26,175 bases of DNA, from the NCBI GenBank assembly GCA_900751785.1, contig CAADSM010000095.1:1-26175 (forward strand), read 5' to 3'. The stretch is from Lachnospiraceae bacterium (GTDB taxonomy: Bacteria; Bacillota; Clostridia; Lachnospirales; Lachnospiraceae). Positions 8,044 through 17,237 of the stretch are shown here, one piece after another. A program made the position numbers and the translations under genes. A model generated the notes under the pieces. That model searched no databases. It worked only from the letters and a program-made list of their open reading frames with translations, and was not told the origin of the DNA. Within the stretch, counting starts at the first letter, position 1, and each line of letters begins with the position of its first letter.

Positions 8044-9648
8044 TTAGATTTCCCATTTATCAGCAAGATTGTTGATCTGGCTCTCGAATTTTGCCTTGTC
8101 TTTGTTGGAAAGCCCCTCATTGCTGTAAATGATATCGAGGAGCCTCTTCCCGGCTTCCACAAGCCGGTCAAATGCTGTATCAGCCTTGCGCTGGGCCGCT
8201 TTTTTCGCCTTGACCGGGATGCGCACGCCCTCGTTTATGATCTCGTTTGTCAAAAGATCAGCTTCACAGCACGGATACGGAGCCCATGTACTGCAGCCGA
8301 ACCGTTCCTCCACCGTCTTCGCAAACTCCTCTGTCACCTCATCCTCGCCGTGCACAACGAAAACTCTCTCTATCGGCGTCCTGAATCCGCCGATCCAGTT
8401 CAGCAGGCCGTTCATATCCGCATGTCCGCTGACGCCGTGCAGGTTTTCGATCCGGGCGTGCACCTCGATCGGTTCCCCGAAGAGCTTGACATTCTTCTCT
8501 CCCTCCAGCAGACGCCGTCCGAGCGTTCCGTTCGCCTGATATCCCACAAAGAGGATCGTACATTCCGTCCTCCACAGATTGTGTTTCAGATGATGGCGGA
8601 TCCGCCCCGCGTCACACATTCCGGAAGCCGATATGATGACCTTCGGCTTCTCGATAAAATTGATCATCTTCGAGTCTTCACTCGTGGTGGATGTGTGAAG
8701 TCCCGGAAAGACAAGAGGGTTCACCCCTGCGTTTACAAGGGCCAGTGCCTCTTCATCAAAACAGTCCCTCATATTTTTCGTAAAGACCTTCGTCGCCTCG
8801 ATCGCCAGCGGGCTGTCCAGGTACACCTCGAAATCCTGGTATTCGGGAAGCAGCCTTTTCTCCTTGATCTCTCGGATGAAATACAGCATCTCCTGAGTCC
8901 TGCCGACCGCGAACGAAGGAATGACTACATTTCCTCCCCTGTCAAAGGTCTCGCGGATGATCCTGGTAAACTCTCCGAGATAATCCGGCTTCTCTGCAGA
9001 ATGGATCCGGTTTCCGTAGGTGGACTCTACCACCACATAATCTGCCGCCTCCGTATACGTAGGGTCTTTGATGATCGGCTGATCGATATTCCCCACATCT
9101 CCGGAGAAGACGATCTTTTTGGTCACGTCTCCTTCCGTCGCCCACACCTCGATGCTTGCCGAGCCAAGCAGATGACCTACATCGGTAAAACGGATCTGGA
9201 TCCCGTCGCAGATCGTGATCCTCTCGCCATACTCGCACGGTACAAGCATCTCGATCGCATCCAGAGCGTCCTGCATCACATAGACCGGCTCATACTCGGG
9301 CTGTCCTGCACGCTTTCCTTTCCTGTTCCTCCACTCTGCCTCGAACTCCTGGATATGCGCGCTGTCTCGAAGCATGATATTGCAGAGATCCGCAGTCGCA
9401 AACGTGGCGAAGATCTGTCCCCTGAACCCTCTCTTCGCCAGTCTCGGGAGCATGCCTGAATGGTCGATATGCGCATGCGTCAGGAACACATAGTCGACTT
9501 CATTCTCCGGGATCGGAAGCCCCGGATTTTCATACAGATCCGGACCCTGCTCCATCCCGCAGTCGATCAGGATATTTTTCCCCGCTGCCTGAAGAAAATG
9601 ACAGCTTCCCGTAACTTCATGGGCCGCACCAATAAAAGTAAGCTTCAT
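8044..9648 (-). CDS. Beta-CASP metallo-beta-lactamase-fold RNase-like protein
   Basis: A 534-residue soluble metallohydrolase. The zinc-binding motif HAHIDH is at residues 58-63. Further ligands appear in VGHLLGSASIEV and FSGDVGN. The beta-CASP insertion shows SFAVGRTQEML and IISASGMCDAGRIRHHL, followed by GYQANGTLGRRLL and VSGHADMNGLLNWI (motif C His). This is the CPSF73/Ysh1-like family, whose members are RNA endo- or exonucleases. About 100 extra residues, Lys/Ala-rich and helical, extend the C-terminus. The start at 9648 is preceded by GGTGAG; a TTG four codons earlier overlaps that ribosome site and is unlikely. It sits between sigE and sigG. A TACAAT-like -10 (9681-9686) lies upstream without a good -35. 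Confidence 0.93.
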   Translation of the reverse strand: MKLTFIGAAHEVTGSCHFLQAAGKNILIDCGMEQGPDLYENPGLPIPENEVDYVFLTHAHIDHSGMLPRLAKRGFRGQIFATFATADLCNIMLRDSAHIQEFEAEWRNRKGKRAGQPEYEPVYVMQDALDAIEMLVPCEYGERITICDGIQIRFTDVGHLLGSASIEVWATEGDVTKKIVFSGDVGNIDQPIIKDPTYTEAADYVVVESTYGNRIHSAEKPDYLGEFTRIIRETFDRGGNVVIPSFAVGRTQEMLYFIREIKEKRLLPEYQDFEVYLDSPLAIEATKVFTKNMRDCFDEEALALVNAGVNPLVFPGLHTSTTSEDSKMINFIEKPKVIISASGMCDAGRIRHHLKHNLWRTECTILFVGYQANGTLGRRLLEGEKNVKLFGEPIEVHARIENLHGVSGHADMNGLLNWIGGFRTPIERVFVVHGEDEVTEEFAKTVEERFGCSTWAPYPCCEADLLTNEIINEGVRIPVKAKKAAQRKADTAFDRLVEAGKRLLDIIYSNEGLSNKDKAKFESQINNLADKWEI

Positions 9649-9776
9649 AAGTCTCACCAACCCTTTTTCATTTTTCTTCTATTGTAACATTTCTGCACAT
9701 AGAATACATCGTTTTTCAGAAAATTTTATATGCAGGAAATCTGTTTTCAATATGTTCATCCCTTGCCGGTATTCTT

Positions 9777-10517
9777 TCACTCATATCTGACCATTTCCCG
9801 CTTCAGCCTCTGCATGATCTTCTTCTCCAGCCGCGAGATATATGACTGCGAGATCCCGAGCAGATCTGCCACTTCCTTCTGCGTCTTCTCCTTCCCTTCC
9901 GGGTCATCCAGGCCGAACCGCATCCGGACGATCAGCTTTTCTCTGCTGCTCAGCTTGTTCAGCGCACGGATCAGAAGCTTGCGCTCCGCCTCATTCTCCA
10001 GATCTCTGTAGATCGTATCCTCATCTGTCCCAAGGATATCGGAGAGCAGGAGCTCATTGCCGTCCCAGTCCACATTCAGCGGCTCGTCAATGGAGACCTC
10101 CATCTTCGTCTTGCTGTTCCTTCGAAGATACATCAGTATTTCATTTTCAATACATCTCGACGCATAGGTCGCAAGCTTGATCTTTTTCGTCGGGTTGAAA
10201 GTATTGATCGCCTTGATCAGGCCGATCGTGCCGATCGAGATCAAGTCCTCCACACCTACTCCCGTATTGTCGAACTTCTTCGCTATGTACACGACCAGCC
10301 GCAGGTTGTGCTCGATCAGCGTCTTCTTCGCCTCTTCATCGCTCTCCGTGCCGAGGCGCCGGATCACCTCCGTCTCCCTTGCTCCCTCCAGCGGAGGCGG
10401 CAGGATCTCCGTCCCTCCGATATAATGGATCTCTTTCTGCCCGCCCAAGAGCAGGGATCTGATATCTGGGATCACTTTCAGTTTAAACTGCTGCGGTACT
10501 GCTACTTTTACAACCAT
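9777..10517 (-). CDS. sigE: Mother-cell sporulation sigma factor SigE precursor
   Basis: A 246-residue pro-sigma-E, the first mother-cell sigma factor, made inactive and cleaved by SpoIIGA. The pro-region is the first 31 or so residues ([13 protein letters not shown]) before the conserved [12 protein letters not shown], where processing occurs in relatives. Then come [53 protein letters not shown] and a region 4 helix-turn-helix [20 protein letters not shown]. The ATG at 10517 is supported by GGGAGG 11 bases upstream. The open frame extends to a TTG overlapping the spoIIGA stop, but that site has no ribosome-binding sequence. The gap to spoIIGA is 100 bases with no clear terminator, so the pair is probably one transcript. 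Confidence 0.97.
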   Translation of the reverse strand: MVVKVAVPQQFKLKVIPDIRSLLLGGQKEIHYIGGTEILPPPLEGARETEVIRRLGTESDEEAKKTLIEHNLRLVVYIAKKFDNTGVGVEDLISIGTIGLIKAINTFNPTKKIKLATYASRCIENEILMYLRRNSKTKMEVSIDEPLNVDWDGNELLLSDILGTDEDTIYRDLENEAERKLLIRALNKLSSREKLIVRMRFGLDDPEGKEKTQKEVADLLGISQSYISRLEKKIMQRLKREMVRYE

Positions 10518-10617
10518 TATTCTGTATTCCTCCCAATCATTCAAGTATTCATTTTCTATCAAACGTTCCGGTACAGAACTCTTCGCTGCCGTTCTTCTCA
10601 GCCGAATATCCGCCGGA

Positions 10618-11403
10618 TCACTGTGCAAGGGTGCCGGGGTTCAGGATCATCTGGTATTCCCCGCACTCGCAGAGGGGGCCTTCGCCGATGCCCATCAGCG
10701 GCGCCTCCACCCATGCCTCTCCGTCTTTTCGGATACACATCCGCTCCGCCCTGAAAACTTTCATGATGCTCTCCCCGCTCACGCATCGATAGGGGATGAT
10801 ACGGAATCCCCGTATCTGCTCAGCCGGTCCGAAAATCTCTTCCGCAGTCTTCGGGTCAAGTATGTTCACGGGCTCTCCTGTGAAGGGATCTGTAAGCACG
10901 TTTCCCGTATCCCACAAGGCCTTCAACGGATAATTTTTCCCGTCTGCAAACACAGTCACCTCCAGGATCTCCCTGCCATTCCGGAAAAGCGCCGCAGCTG
11001 CACTCCACACCTTTGAGAAGACGAGAAAGCACACTGCTGCCGCCGCGTAAAATAAACTCACGTATCGTATGTACGGCCGGAACATCTGCAGAATGCCGCC
11101 GAGAATAATCGCAGAGAGATACAGCAGGATAAATGCTTTTACAAACTGCACTATACTGCCGATCGCCAACCCTGCTGCCAGCATTAAGCTGTTGATCACG
11201 AAGTGGAAAAAGATCAGTTTGATGACTGCCGGAAATGGGACCGCGATCACCAGACAGGTAAGGGCGCTTCCGAGCGCACCTCCCAGAAAGATACGTCCAT
11301 ATGCCCGGCCGCATTTCAGAATACGGTTTACAGCCAAGAGGAGCAGACTGTCCATCATGAAGTTTTCGAGGAACAACACGTCTATATACAGTTCATAGTA
11401 CAT
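10618..11403 (-). CDS. spoIIGA: Sigma-E processing peptidase SpoIIGA
   Basis: Membrane-embedded aspartic protease that cleaves pro-sigma-E once SpoIIR signals from the forespore. The N-terminal half (residues about 1-135) begins [17 protein letters not shown] and contains four or five hydrophobic helices. The cytoplasmic protease domain carries the active-site motif [18 protein letters not shown] with the catalytic Asp at residue 165. At 261 residues it is somewhat shorter than the roughly 309 residues of the Bacillus protein, but it has no frameshift and ends ILNPGTLAQ. The ATG is preceded by AAGGTGAG. Its location between ftsZ and sigE is the standard clostridial arrangement. Upstream lies a Spo0A-type promoter. 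Confidence 0.95.
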   Translation of the reverse strand: MYYELYIDVLFLENFMMDSLLLLAVNRILKCGRAYGRIFLGGALGSALTCLVIAVPFPAVIKLIFFHFVINSLMLAAGLAIGSIVQFVKAFILLYLSAIILGGILQMFRPYIRYVSLFYAAAAVCFLVFSKVWSAAAALFRNGREILEVTVFADGKNYPLKALWDTGNVLTDPFTGEPVNILDPKTAEEIFGPAEQIRGFRIIPYRCVSGESIMKVFRAERMCIRKDGEAWVEAPLMGIGEGPLCECGEYQMILNPGTLAQ

Positions 11404-11435
11404 GCCTCACCTTCTTTCTCCTTTGTATGGGATTC

Positions 11436-11468
11436 ATTATAAGACAGGGACGCTTGGAAATTTGTCAG
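11436..11468 (-). promoter_or_regulatory. spoIIGA-sigE promoter with long spacer
   Basis: On the minus strand a perfect TATAAT (11436-11441) and CTGACA (11463-11468, five of six matches) are separated by 21 bp instead of 17. The Bacillus subtilis spoIIG promoter is known for a 22-bp spacer, used by sigma-A only with Spo0A~P bound. The equivalent position here, upstream of spoIIGA, makes this the likely sporulation promoter. Confidence 0.65.
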
Positions 11469-11493
11469 ATGATGACATTCTGCCTGAAATATC

Positions 11494-11532
11494 TTTCGAC
11501 ACAGATCTGATAGAATTATTTCTTTCGATGGG
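11494..11532 (-). promoter_or_regulatory. Spo0A boxes upstream of spoIIGA
   Basis: TGTCGAAA at 11494-11501 contains a perfect TGTCGAA core. CATCGAAA at 11525-11532 is a weaker copy in the same orientation. Their centres are 31 bp apart, about three helical turns. They lie roughly 65-100 bases upstream of the predicted transcription start. A partial site also overlaps the -35 region. Confidence 0.6.
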
Positions 11533-11566
11533 ATTATATGAACACAGAAAATATTTTTAGATAAAG

Positions 11567-11593
11567 AAAAAGGAACTGTCTCTCGACAGTTCC
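11567..11593 (-). terminator. ftsZ rho-independent terminator
   Basis: Arms GGAACTGTC (11572-11580) and GACAGTTCC (11585-11593) with a 4-base loop, followed on the minus strand by TTTTTC. It lies about 30 bases past the ftsZ stop and insulates ftsZ from spoIIGA-sigE. Confidence 0.85.
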
Positions 11594-11623
11594 CTAAATC
11601 TCAAACTATGCTTGTCCGTCCGA

Positions 11624-12811
11624 TCATTTCTTAAAGAAATCCGGAATCTTGATCGTCTGCTCTTTCACTGTTCCCGAAGGTGTCCTCGGCTGCAGGGTCG
11701 GCATCGTTCCACCCTGAGGTCTTGCTGCTCCTGCGCCTGTGCTGTAAGGATTTCTCCTCTCTGTATCATGGGCGCCTGCTGTACGTCCGTCTCCCTGGAG
11801 AACGGAGCCCACCTTCTTCTGTCCTTCCAGTCTTGCTTTTAACTTGGAAGCGCTTCCGCCTACATTATGTAAGCCTGTTGCGATGACAGTGATCGTACAC
11901 TCGTCAGACTTTGTATCGTCATACATTGCACCGAAGATAATGCTTGCGCTCTCTCCTGCGAGCTCCTGAACATAATCAGCCGCATCAGATGCATCCATAA
12001 GAGTGATATCACCGGATACATTAACGATGACATTGGATGCTCCCTGGATCGTTGTCTCAAGCAGCGGACTTGCAACCGCCTCTTTGACTGCTTCCAGCGC
12101 CTTATCGTCTCCACGGCCGGATCCGATTCCGATGTGGGCAATGCCTTTGTCCTTCATGACAGTCTGGATATCTGCAAAGTCCAGGTTGATCAGAGACGGA
12201 ACATTGATCAGGTCCGTGATACCCTGGATACCCTGCTGCAGGACCTCGTCAGCCTTCTTCAGCGCTTCCGGCATTGTCGTGCGTCTGTCAACGACCTCGA
12301 GAAGCTTGTCATTCGGTATAACGATGATCGTGTCTACATTTTCTTTTAATTTATCAATTCCTGTAAGAGCATTCTGCATTCTTGTCTTGGACTCAAAACG
12401 GAAAGGCTTCGTCACGACTCCTACCGTCAGCGCGCCCTGCTCCTTCGCGATACGTGCGATAACGGGAGCTGCACCTGTTCCGGTTCCGCCGCCCATACCG
12501 CAGGTAACGAACACCATGTCCGCGCCCTTCAGAGCTGATGAAATCTCTTCCGAGCTTTCCTCTGCTGCCTTCTCTCCTACTTCCGGCTGTGCTCCTGCGC
12601 CAAGGCCTTTCGTAAGTTTTTCTCCGATCTGCATCAGTGTCGGTGCCTTACAAAGCTGCAGTGCCTGCTTATCTGTATTCACTGCGATAAATTCTACGCC
12701 CGCAATCTGCTCGTCGATCATGCGGTTCACAGCGTTGTTTCCGCCTCCGCCGACTCCGACAACAATTATTCTTGCAGCCGCTTCCGATTCGTTGGTTTTA
12801 ATTTCTAACAA
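11624..12811 (-). CDS. ftsZ: Cell division GTPase FtsZ
   Basis: Tubulin-like GTPase that forms the division ring; 395 residues, normal length. The nucleotide-binding region begins [16 protein letters not shown] (17-32). The tubulin signature GGGTGTG is at 107-113, and the T7 synergy loop is NLDFADI. A Gly/Ala/Thr-rich linker (about 325-380) leads to the C-terminal peptide IKIPDFFKK, the docking tail for membrane tethers such as SepF or FtsA, neither of which is in this window. The start codon is TTG, supported by AAGGAGG eight bases upstream and by no better ATG. It has its own promoter and terminator, so it can be expressed independently of the upstream dcw genes. Its neighbour spoIIGA links it to asymmetric division. 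Confidence 0.98.
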   Translation of the reverse strand: MLEIKTNESEAAARIIVVGVGGGGNNAVNRMIDEQIAGVEFIAVNTDKQALQLCKAPTLMQIGEKLTKGLGAGAQPEVGEKAAEESSEEISSALKGADMVFVTCGMGGGTGTGAAPVIARIAKEQGALTVGVVTKPFRFESKTRMQNALTGIDKLKENVDTIIVIPNDKLLEVVDRRTTMPEALKKADEVLQQGIQGITDLINVPSLINLDFADIQTVMKDKGIAHIGIGSGRGDDKALEAVKEAVASPLLETTIQGASNVIVNVSGDITLMDASDAADYVQELAGESASIIFGAMYDDTKSDECTITVIATGLHNVGGSASKLKARLEGQKKVGSVLQGDGRTAGAHDTERRNPYSTGAGAARPQGGTMPTLQPRTPSGTVKEQTIKIPDFFKK

Positions 12812-12891
12812 GAGTATTTCCTCCTTTGTCGTCTTATTAATTTCTTATACATCCCGATTTTTTTGATTGAACGCTATAATTCAATAAGTAT

Positions 12892-12920
12892 ATAATAAAG
12901 TCTTTTTGGCAAATAATCAA
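12892..12920 (-). promoter_or_regulatory. Sigma-A promoter for ftsZ
   Basis: On the minus strand TTGATT (12915-12920) and TATTAT (12892-12897) are separated by 17 bp in the AT-rich 146-base gap between ftsQ and ftsZ, leaving a leader of about 75 bases. Confidence 0.6.
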
Positions 12921-12957
12921 TAGATTTTTTCTTATTTTTCTGATTTTTTGCAACAGT

Positions 12958-13698
12958 TCAGCCAGCTGGCACGAACCGGATCGCTGTCGATGAATCATTA
13001 TAATTCTCGAGGTGCAGCGTTCCCATAGTATCAGGATATTGTTCTGCGAGCTTTTCGAGGATCGGTTCAACCTGGGCAAGCCTCGCCTCATAGTTTTCCT
13101 CCCCGAGAAGCACCTCCACATTGCCGAAATACACCGCAATGCCGCTGTCAACACAGACAACCCTGTCCGGTGTGAGATTATATTTCGTGAGATATACAGA
13201 TACATCCATGATCTTTTCGAAGATACTGCTGTCTTCCACCGGAAGCACGCTTCCGATCGCCACCTTCGATGCATCAAAGACAAGTCCCTCGATATGCGGA
13301 ACGCCTTCCAGGAACTCCTTCGTCCGCAGCGATGCGATCCCATTCTTATCGAAATACAGGCAGGCTCCGTCATAATCCACGTACCCCAGCATTTCCTTCT
13401 CTTTGACCGTCACATGGACAGTCCAGGGATTTTTCAGTGATACCGTCAAGCTCTCCGCAGCAGACGGCAGTTCAGCCTCCGTAAAATTGTATTTCAGCAG
13501 AAGATATAAACTGTTCACCGACAATTCATCGTTCTCGATCCAGGCTATGATAGAATTGGCGCTGTAATACTCATTCCCCTCCACTTCGATAGAACGCGTC
13601 CGGAAGCCGAACACTGCGATCACAGCGAGCAGAATGACAGCCGCCAGCACTGCCAGCACGATCTTCCATACCTTTCTCCTGCGTTTTCTCTTCTTCAT
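12958..13698 (-). CDS. ftsQ: Division protein FtsQ/DivIB
   Basis: Bitopic membrane protein of the divisome that partners FtsL and FtsB/DivIC and regulates septal wall synthesis. The N-terminus is strongly basic (KKRKRRRKVWK), followed by one transmembrane helix (about 13-31). A POTRA domain starts at RSIEVEGNEYYSANSIIAW (about 34-105). A beta-rich FtsQ domain follows with NPWTVHVTVKEKEMLGYVDYDG and GIAVYFGN. At 246 residues it is typical. AAGGAGG lies upstream of the ATG. It follows ftsW after 48 bases and is probably the last gene of the mraZ-started operon, with ftsZ next under a separate promoter. Confidence 0.93.
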   Translation of the reverse strand: MKKRKRRRKVWKIVLAVLAAVILLAVIAVFGFRTRSIEVEGNEYYSANSIIAWIENDELSVNSLYLLLKYNFTEAELPSAAESLTVSLKNPWTVHVTVKEKEMLGYVDYDGACLYFDKNGIASLRTKEFLEGVPHIEGLVFDASKVAIGSVLPVEDSSIFEKIMDVSVYLTKYNLTPDRVVCVDSGIAVYFGNVEVLLGEENYEARLAQVEPILEKLAEQYPDTMGTLHLENYNDSSTAIRFVPAG

Positions 13699-13746
13699 CG
13701 TACTCCTCCTTGCACCGCCTGCTGAGTAAGCAAACAGGCGATGCTA

Positions 13747-14832
13747 CTATTCTATCAGATTGGATACGCTCAGGACAAGCCCCATTTCAAACAGCAGGAA
13801 CACAACCGATGTCCCGCCATAACTGATAAAGGGAAGTGTGATCCCCGTATTCGGGATCGTGTTGGTCACGACCGCGATGTTCAGGATCACCTGGATCATC
13901 ATGTGCGCCATAGCGCCGGATGCGATCAGCGCTCCCAGCAGATCCTTCGCCTTCGTGGCGATCACAAAAAAGCGCCAAATCAGCACAAGGAACAGCAGAA
14001 CAATGACCGAAGCTCCCACCAGCCCCAGCTCCTCGCAGATGATGGAAAATATCATGTCATTCTGTGCTTCCGGGAGAAATCCCAGCTTCTGCACACTGTT
14101 TCCCAGGCCTCTGCCGAAGAGACCGCCGCTCCCGATGGCATACAGCCCCTGCAGCGTCTGATATCCCTTCTCGTACTGCTCCGGATTCCGCCAGATGGCA
14201 AGCCGCTCCAGCCGATAGCTCTCCAGCGCCAGGAAGACCGCCATAAAGGCGATCCCCGCAGTCCCCATCCAAATGAACTGGGAATACTTTGGGCTTGCCG
14301 TAAATACAACGATTACGGCAATCCCCAGGATGATGATCGCCGTGCTCAGATTGCTTGCGCCTACAAGCGCCACGATGGGCAGTACGGAGAGCATTACCAG
14401 GATCAGCGTGGTAAACTTTCCCATCCGCCTGACGTTTTTGCTGACGAGCCAGGCAAGGAACAGGATCACCGCCACTTTGGCAAATTCCGAGGGCTGAAAA
14501 GAAAGCGGGCCCAAAGACAGCCATCTCTTGGACCCGTTATACTCATCTCCGAAGAACATGACGGCGACGGACAGAAGGATCGCTGCCAGATAGCCGGGCA
14601 CCGCCAGGGGCACCCACCTGTGATAGTCGATCCTTGCGATCACGACCATACCCGCCAGTCCGAGCAGAGTTGCAAATCCCTGTTTTTTCAGATAGTACAG
14701 AGGATCATGGAACTTCACCCTTCCGTTGTACGCGCTCGTGCTGTACAGGATGACCAGGCCGATCGCTGCCAGGATCAGCACCACAACGAGCAGTGTGTCG
14801 TCATACCGCCGTCTCTTCACAGAACGCTCCAA
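13747..14832 (-). CDS. ftsW: FtsW/SpoVE-family peptidoglycan glycosyltransferase (SEDS)
   Basis: Polytopic SEDS enzyme of 361 residues with about ten hydrophobic segments; it polymerises lipid II together with a class B PBP. Signatures: LVILYSTSAYNG, RWLSLGPLSFQPSEFAKVAV, GSGGLFGRGLGNSVQKLG and PEAQNDMIFSIICEELG, where the Asp in QND aligns with the SEDS catalytic Asp. It ends PFISYGGTSVVFLLFEMGL. The start is TTG, 14 bases after the murD stop, with GGGAGTGG about 10 bases upstream. By position after mraY-murD it corresponds to Bacillus spoVE, so it may serve spore cortex or asymmetric septum synthesis, while the second copy at the right edge does general division. Sequence alone does not settle this. 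Confidence 0.93.
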   Translation of the reverse strand: MERSVKRRRYDDTLLVVVLILAAIGLVILYSTSAYNGRVKFHDPLYYLKKQGFATLLGLAGMVVIARIDYHRWVPLAVPGYLAAILLSVAVMFFGDEYNGSKRWLSLGPLSFQPSEFAKVAVILFLAWLVSKNVRRMGKFTTLILVMLSVLPIVALVGASNLSTAIIILGIAVIVVFTASPKYSQFIWMGTAGIAFMAVFLALESYRLERLAIWRNPEQYEKGYQTLQGLYAIGSGGLFGRGLGNSVQKLGFLPEAQNDMIFSIICEELGLVGASVIVLLFLVLIWRFFVIATKAKDLLGALIASGAMAHMMIQVILNIAVVTNTIPNTGITLPFISYGGTSVVFLLFEMGLVLSVSNLIE

Positions 14833-14846
14833 TAAAAATCCACTCC

Positions 14847-16217
14847 CTACAGTCTGTTTACAAGCTCTTTGAATTTATCTCCGCGTTCTTCGTAGTTTTT
14901 AAACATTCCCCAGCTGGCACACGCAGGGGAAAGCAGTACCGCATCTCCGGGCTGCGCATATTCCACGCACTTCGCAAATGCCTCTTCAAATGTATCTGCC
15001 ATCACAATATCATGGAATCCCAGTTTTCTCGCAGTCTCCGCGATCTTTTCTCTGGTAGCTCCCAGGAGGACAAACTTTTTCACCTTTCCGTCAAACGCGC
15101 GGATCCACTCCTCATAGGAGGACTCCTTGTCGTATCCTCCGCCGATCAGGACTGTCGGGCGGTTCATTGCCCGGATCCCTCGGATCGCGGCATCCGGATT
15201 CGTCCCCTTGGAATCATTGTAATATGCCACGCCGTTCTTCTCAGCCACAAATTCGATGCGGTGGGCAACACCCTTAAATTCCATCACTGTCTTTCTGATG
15301 ATCTCAATCGGTGTGCCGTAAGCATATGCCATGGCAGCTGCCGCCATCACATTTTCATAGTTGTGCGTCCCGAGGAGATTGAGCTCGCTGACATTGCATA
15401 TTCTGATCTTTTCATCAATATTGCAGATGATATCGCCGTCTTCAAGATAGACCCCTCTGTTAAGTTTACGCTGGCTGCTGAAATATAGAACCTCCGCGCG
15501 GGTCTTTTCTCCGAATGATCTTGTCTCTTCATCCTCATAGTTCAGGACACAGATGTCCTGCTCCGTCTGATTCTCGGCGATCCGCTCTTTCGCCTCTATG
15601 TACGCCTCCATCGTATGATGCCGGTTCAGATGATCCGGCGTGATATTCAGGATCGCGCTCACCTTGGGGCGGAACTCATGTACCGTCTCAAGCTGGAAGC
15701 TGCTGATCTCCGCCACGACCACGGAGTCCGGCGTCGTCTCCGGAACCACGCCCGTATATGGAGTTCCGATATTGCCCACAACAAAGACGCTCTCTTTATA
15801 ATTCTTCATGATCTCCCCAAGCAGGGCCGTCGTCGTAGTCTTGCCGTTGGTTCCCGTGATCGCCAGGACATCTCCCCTGCCGAACATATAGGCAAGCTCG
15901 ATCTCTCCCCAGATCGGGATCCCACGCTCTCTCATACGTTCCACGACCGGCAGGTCTGTCGGCACGCCCGGGCTCATAACTACAAGAGAGAGCCTGTCCA
16001 ATAGTTCCGCGAGCTGCTCCTCCGTCAGTTCTCCGAGCAGGATCTCGATATTCTGCCCTTCTCCGGGCGAGATCTTTCTCAGGATCTCCTCCCGGTCAAG
16101 CCGGTCATTTCCATCGTACAGGATGACCGAGGCGCCCTCTGTCAGGAGAAGACGGCAGGCAGACTCCCCGCTGATCCCCGAACCGAATACCAGTACATTT
16201 TTCCCTTTTATGTCCAT
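14847..16217 (-). CDS. murD: UDP-N-acetylmuramoylalanine--D-glutamate ligase MurD
   Basis: Cytoplasmic Mur ligase that adds D-glutamate to UDP-MurNAc-L-Ala using ATP. At 456 residues it is full length. The N-terminal Rossmann domain begins KNVLVFGSGISGESACRLL. The ATP-binding P-loop is GTNGKTTTTALL with Lys at residue 126. The central domain has ILNITPDHLNRHHTMEAY, and the C-terminal domain has NDSKGTNPDAAIRGI, VLIGGGYDKE and LLSPACASWGMFKNYEERGDKF, which are MurD-specific. It starts three bases after the mraY stop, so translation is probably coupled. Confidence 0.98.
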   Translation of the reverse strand: MDIKGKNVLVFGSGISGESACRLLLTEGASVILYDGNDRLDREEILRKISPGEGQNIEILLGELTEEQLAELLDRLSLVVMSPGVPTDLPVVERMRERGIPIWGEIELAYMFGRGDVLAITGTNGKTTTTALLGEIMKNYKESVFVVGNIGTPYTGVVPETTPDSVVVAEISSFQLETVHEFRPKVSAILNITPDHLNRHHTMEAYIEAKERIAENQTEQDICVLNYEDEETRSFGEKTRAEVLYFSSQRKLNRGVYLEDGDIICNIDEKIRICNVSELNLLGTHNYENVMAAAAMAYAYGTPIEIIRKTVMEFKGVAHRIEFVAEKNGVAYYNDSKGTNPDAAIRGIRAMNRPTVLIGGGYDKESSYEEWIRAFDGKVKKFVLLGATREKIAETARKLGFHDIVMADTFEEAFAKCVEYAQPGDAVLLSPACASWGMFKNYEERGDKFKELVNRL

Positions 16218-16220
16218 TTC

Positions 16221-17177
16221 TTATACCCCCATTAACGCGATCAGGCAGAGAAGCGCCGTGATCACCGAAAATACTGCGACTACTCTGGTCTCCGACCATC
16301 CGCACAGCTCAAAGTGGTGATGGATCGGAGCCATCTTGAACAGCCGCTTTCCGCCTGTTTTCTTAAAGTAAGTAACCTGAAGTATAACAGAAGCCACCTC
16401 GACCAGATAGATAAAGCCGACGATGATGATAAACAGCGGCATCTGCATCATATATGCCGTTCCCGCCACGAATCCTCCGAGAGCCAGGGAGCCCGTGTCC
16501 CCCATGAACACGCTGGCCGGATATACATTGAACAGAAGGAATCCAAGCAGCGCCCCTACGACCGCGCAGGTGATCGGCTCTATGCCGCTCTCCGTCCCGA
16601 TCGCCACAACAGTAAAGAAGGTCGCCACAAGTACGGTAACGCTCGAGGCCAGGCCGTCCAGGCCGTCTGTAAAGTTTGTTCCGTTCACTGTTCCGATGAC
16701 AGCAATGAACAGGACTGGGACTGCCAGCCAGCCGATATCCAGGCAGTATCCTCCCGAAAAAGGAACAAGCATGGTCAGCGGTATCTCTGCCACTTTCACA
16801 ATATAGAAGGCAAATATCGCTGTGACCACGATCTGGAGCGCCATCTTCTGCATCGGGAGCAGGCCGTCCGAACGCTTCAGGACGACCTTCAGATAATCAT
16901 CCAGAAATCCGATCAGCCCGAATGCCACTGTGAGGAACAGGATCGGGATGATCCTCGGGTAATCCTTCACATAGAACAGAGACGTCACGATGATACTTGC
17001 CAGGATGATGATCCCACCCATCGTAGGCGTCCCTGCTTTCTTAAGATGGGACTGTACTCCATCCGTACGCTCTGTCTGCTTCATTTTCAACTTCCGCAAA
17101 AATGGTATCACTACCGGTCCGAGCACAAGGCTGACGGCAAATGATATCAGTACGGGAACAACAATATGACTGCTCAT
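16221..17177 (-). CDS. mraY: Phospho-N-acetylmuramoyl-pentapeptide transferase MraY
   Basis: Integral membrane transferase that makes lipid I from UDP-MurNAc-pentapeptide and undecaprenyl phosphate; 318 residues with about ten transmembrane helices. Signatures: KKAGTPTMGGIII, the Mg-binding FGLIGFLDDYLKV, NFTDGLDGLASSV and the C-terminal MAPIHHHFELCGWSE. GAGGTGG precedes the ATG. It follows the second PBP after 60 bases. murE and murF, which supply its substrate, are not in the window. Confidence 0.98.
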   Translation of the reverse strand: MSSHIVVPVLISFAVSLVLGPVVIPFLRKLKMKQTERTDGVQSHLKKAGTPTMGGIIILASIIVTSLFYVKDYPRIIPILFLTVAFGLIGFLDDYLKVVLKRSDGLLPMQKMALQIVVTAIFAFYIVKVAEIPLTMLVPFSGGYCLDIGWLAVPVLFIAVIGTVNGTNFTDGLDGLASSVTVLVATFFTVVAIGTESGIEPITCAVVGALLGFLLFNVYPASVFMGDTGSLALGGFVAGTAYMMQMPLFIIIVGFIYLVEVASVILQVTYFKKTGGKRLFKMAPIHHHFELCGWSETRVVAVFSVITALLCLIALMGV

Positions 17178-17237
17178 AAATCCACCTCTTCATCTCTTTT
17201 GTCTCGCATAAATATCCCATACAGTATAACCCATCAG

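Noticed and set aside
8029..9459. 476-codon plus-strand open frame
   Set aside because: Antisense to the beta-CASP gene, whose catalytic motifs are intact; the plus-strand translation shows no domain.
10518..10628. 37-codon upstream extension of sigE starting at a TTG that overlaps the spoIIGA stop
   Set aside because: No ribosome site near the TTG, and the ATG at 10517 gives a pro-sigma-E of usual length with GGGAGG upstream.
13741..14835. 364-codon plus-strand open frame
   Set aside because: Exact antisense shadow of ftsW; the composition (His/Gln/Arg-rich) is that of an inverted membrane protein gene.
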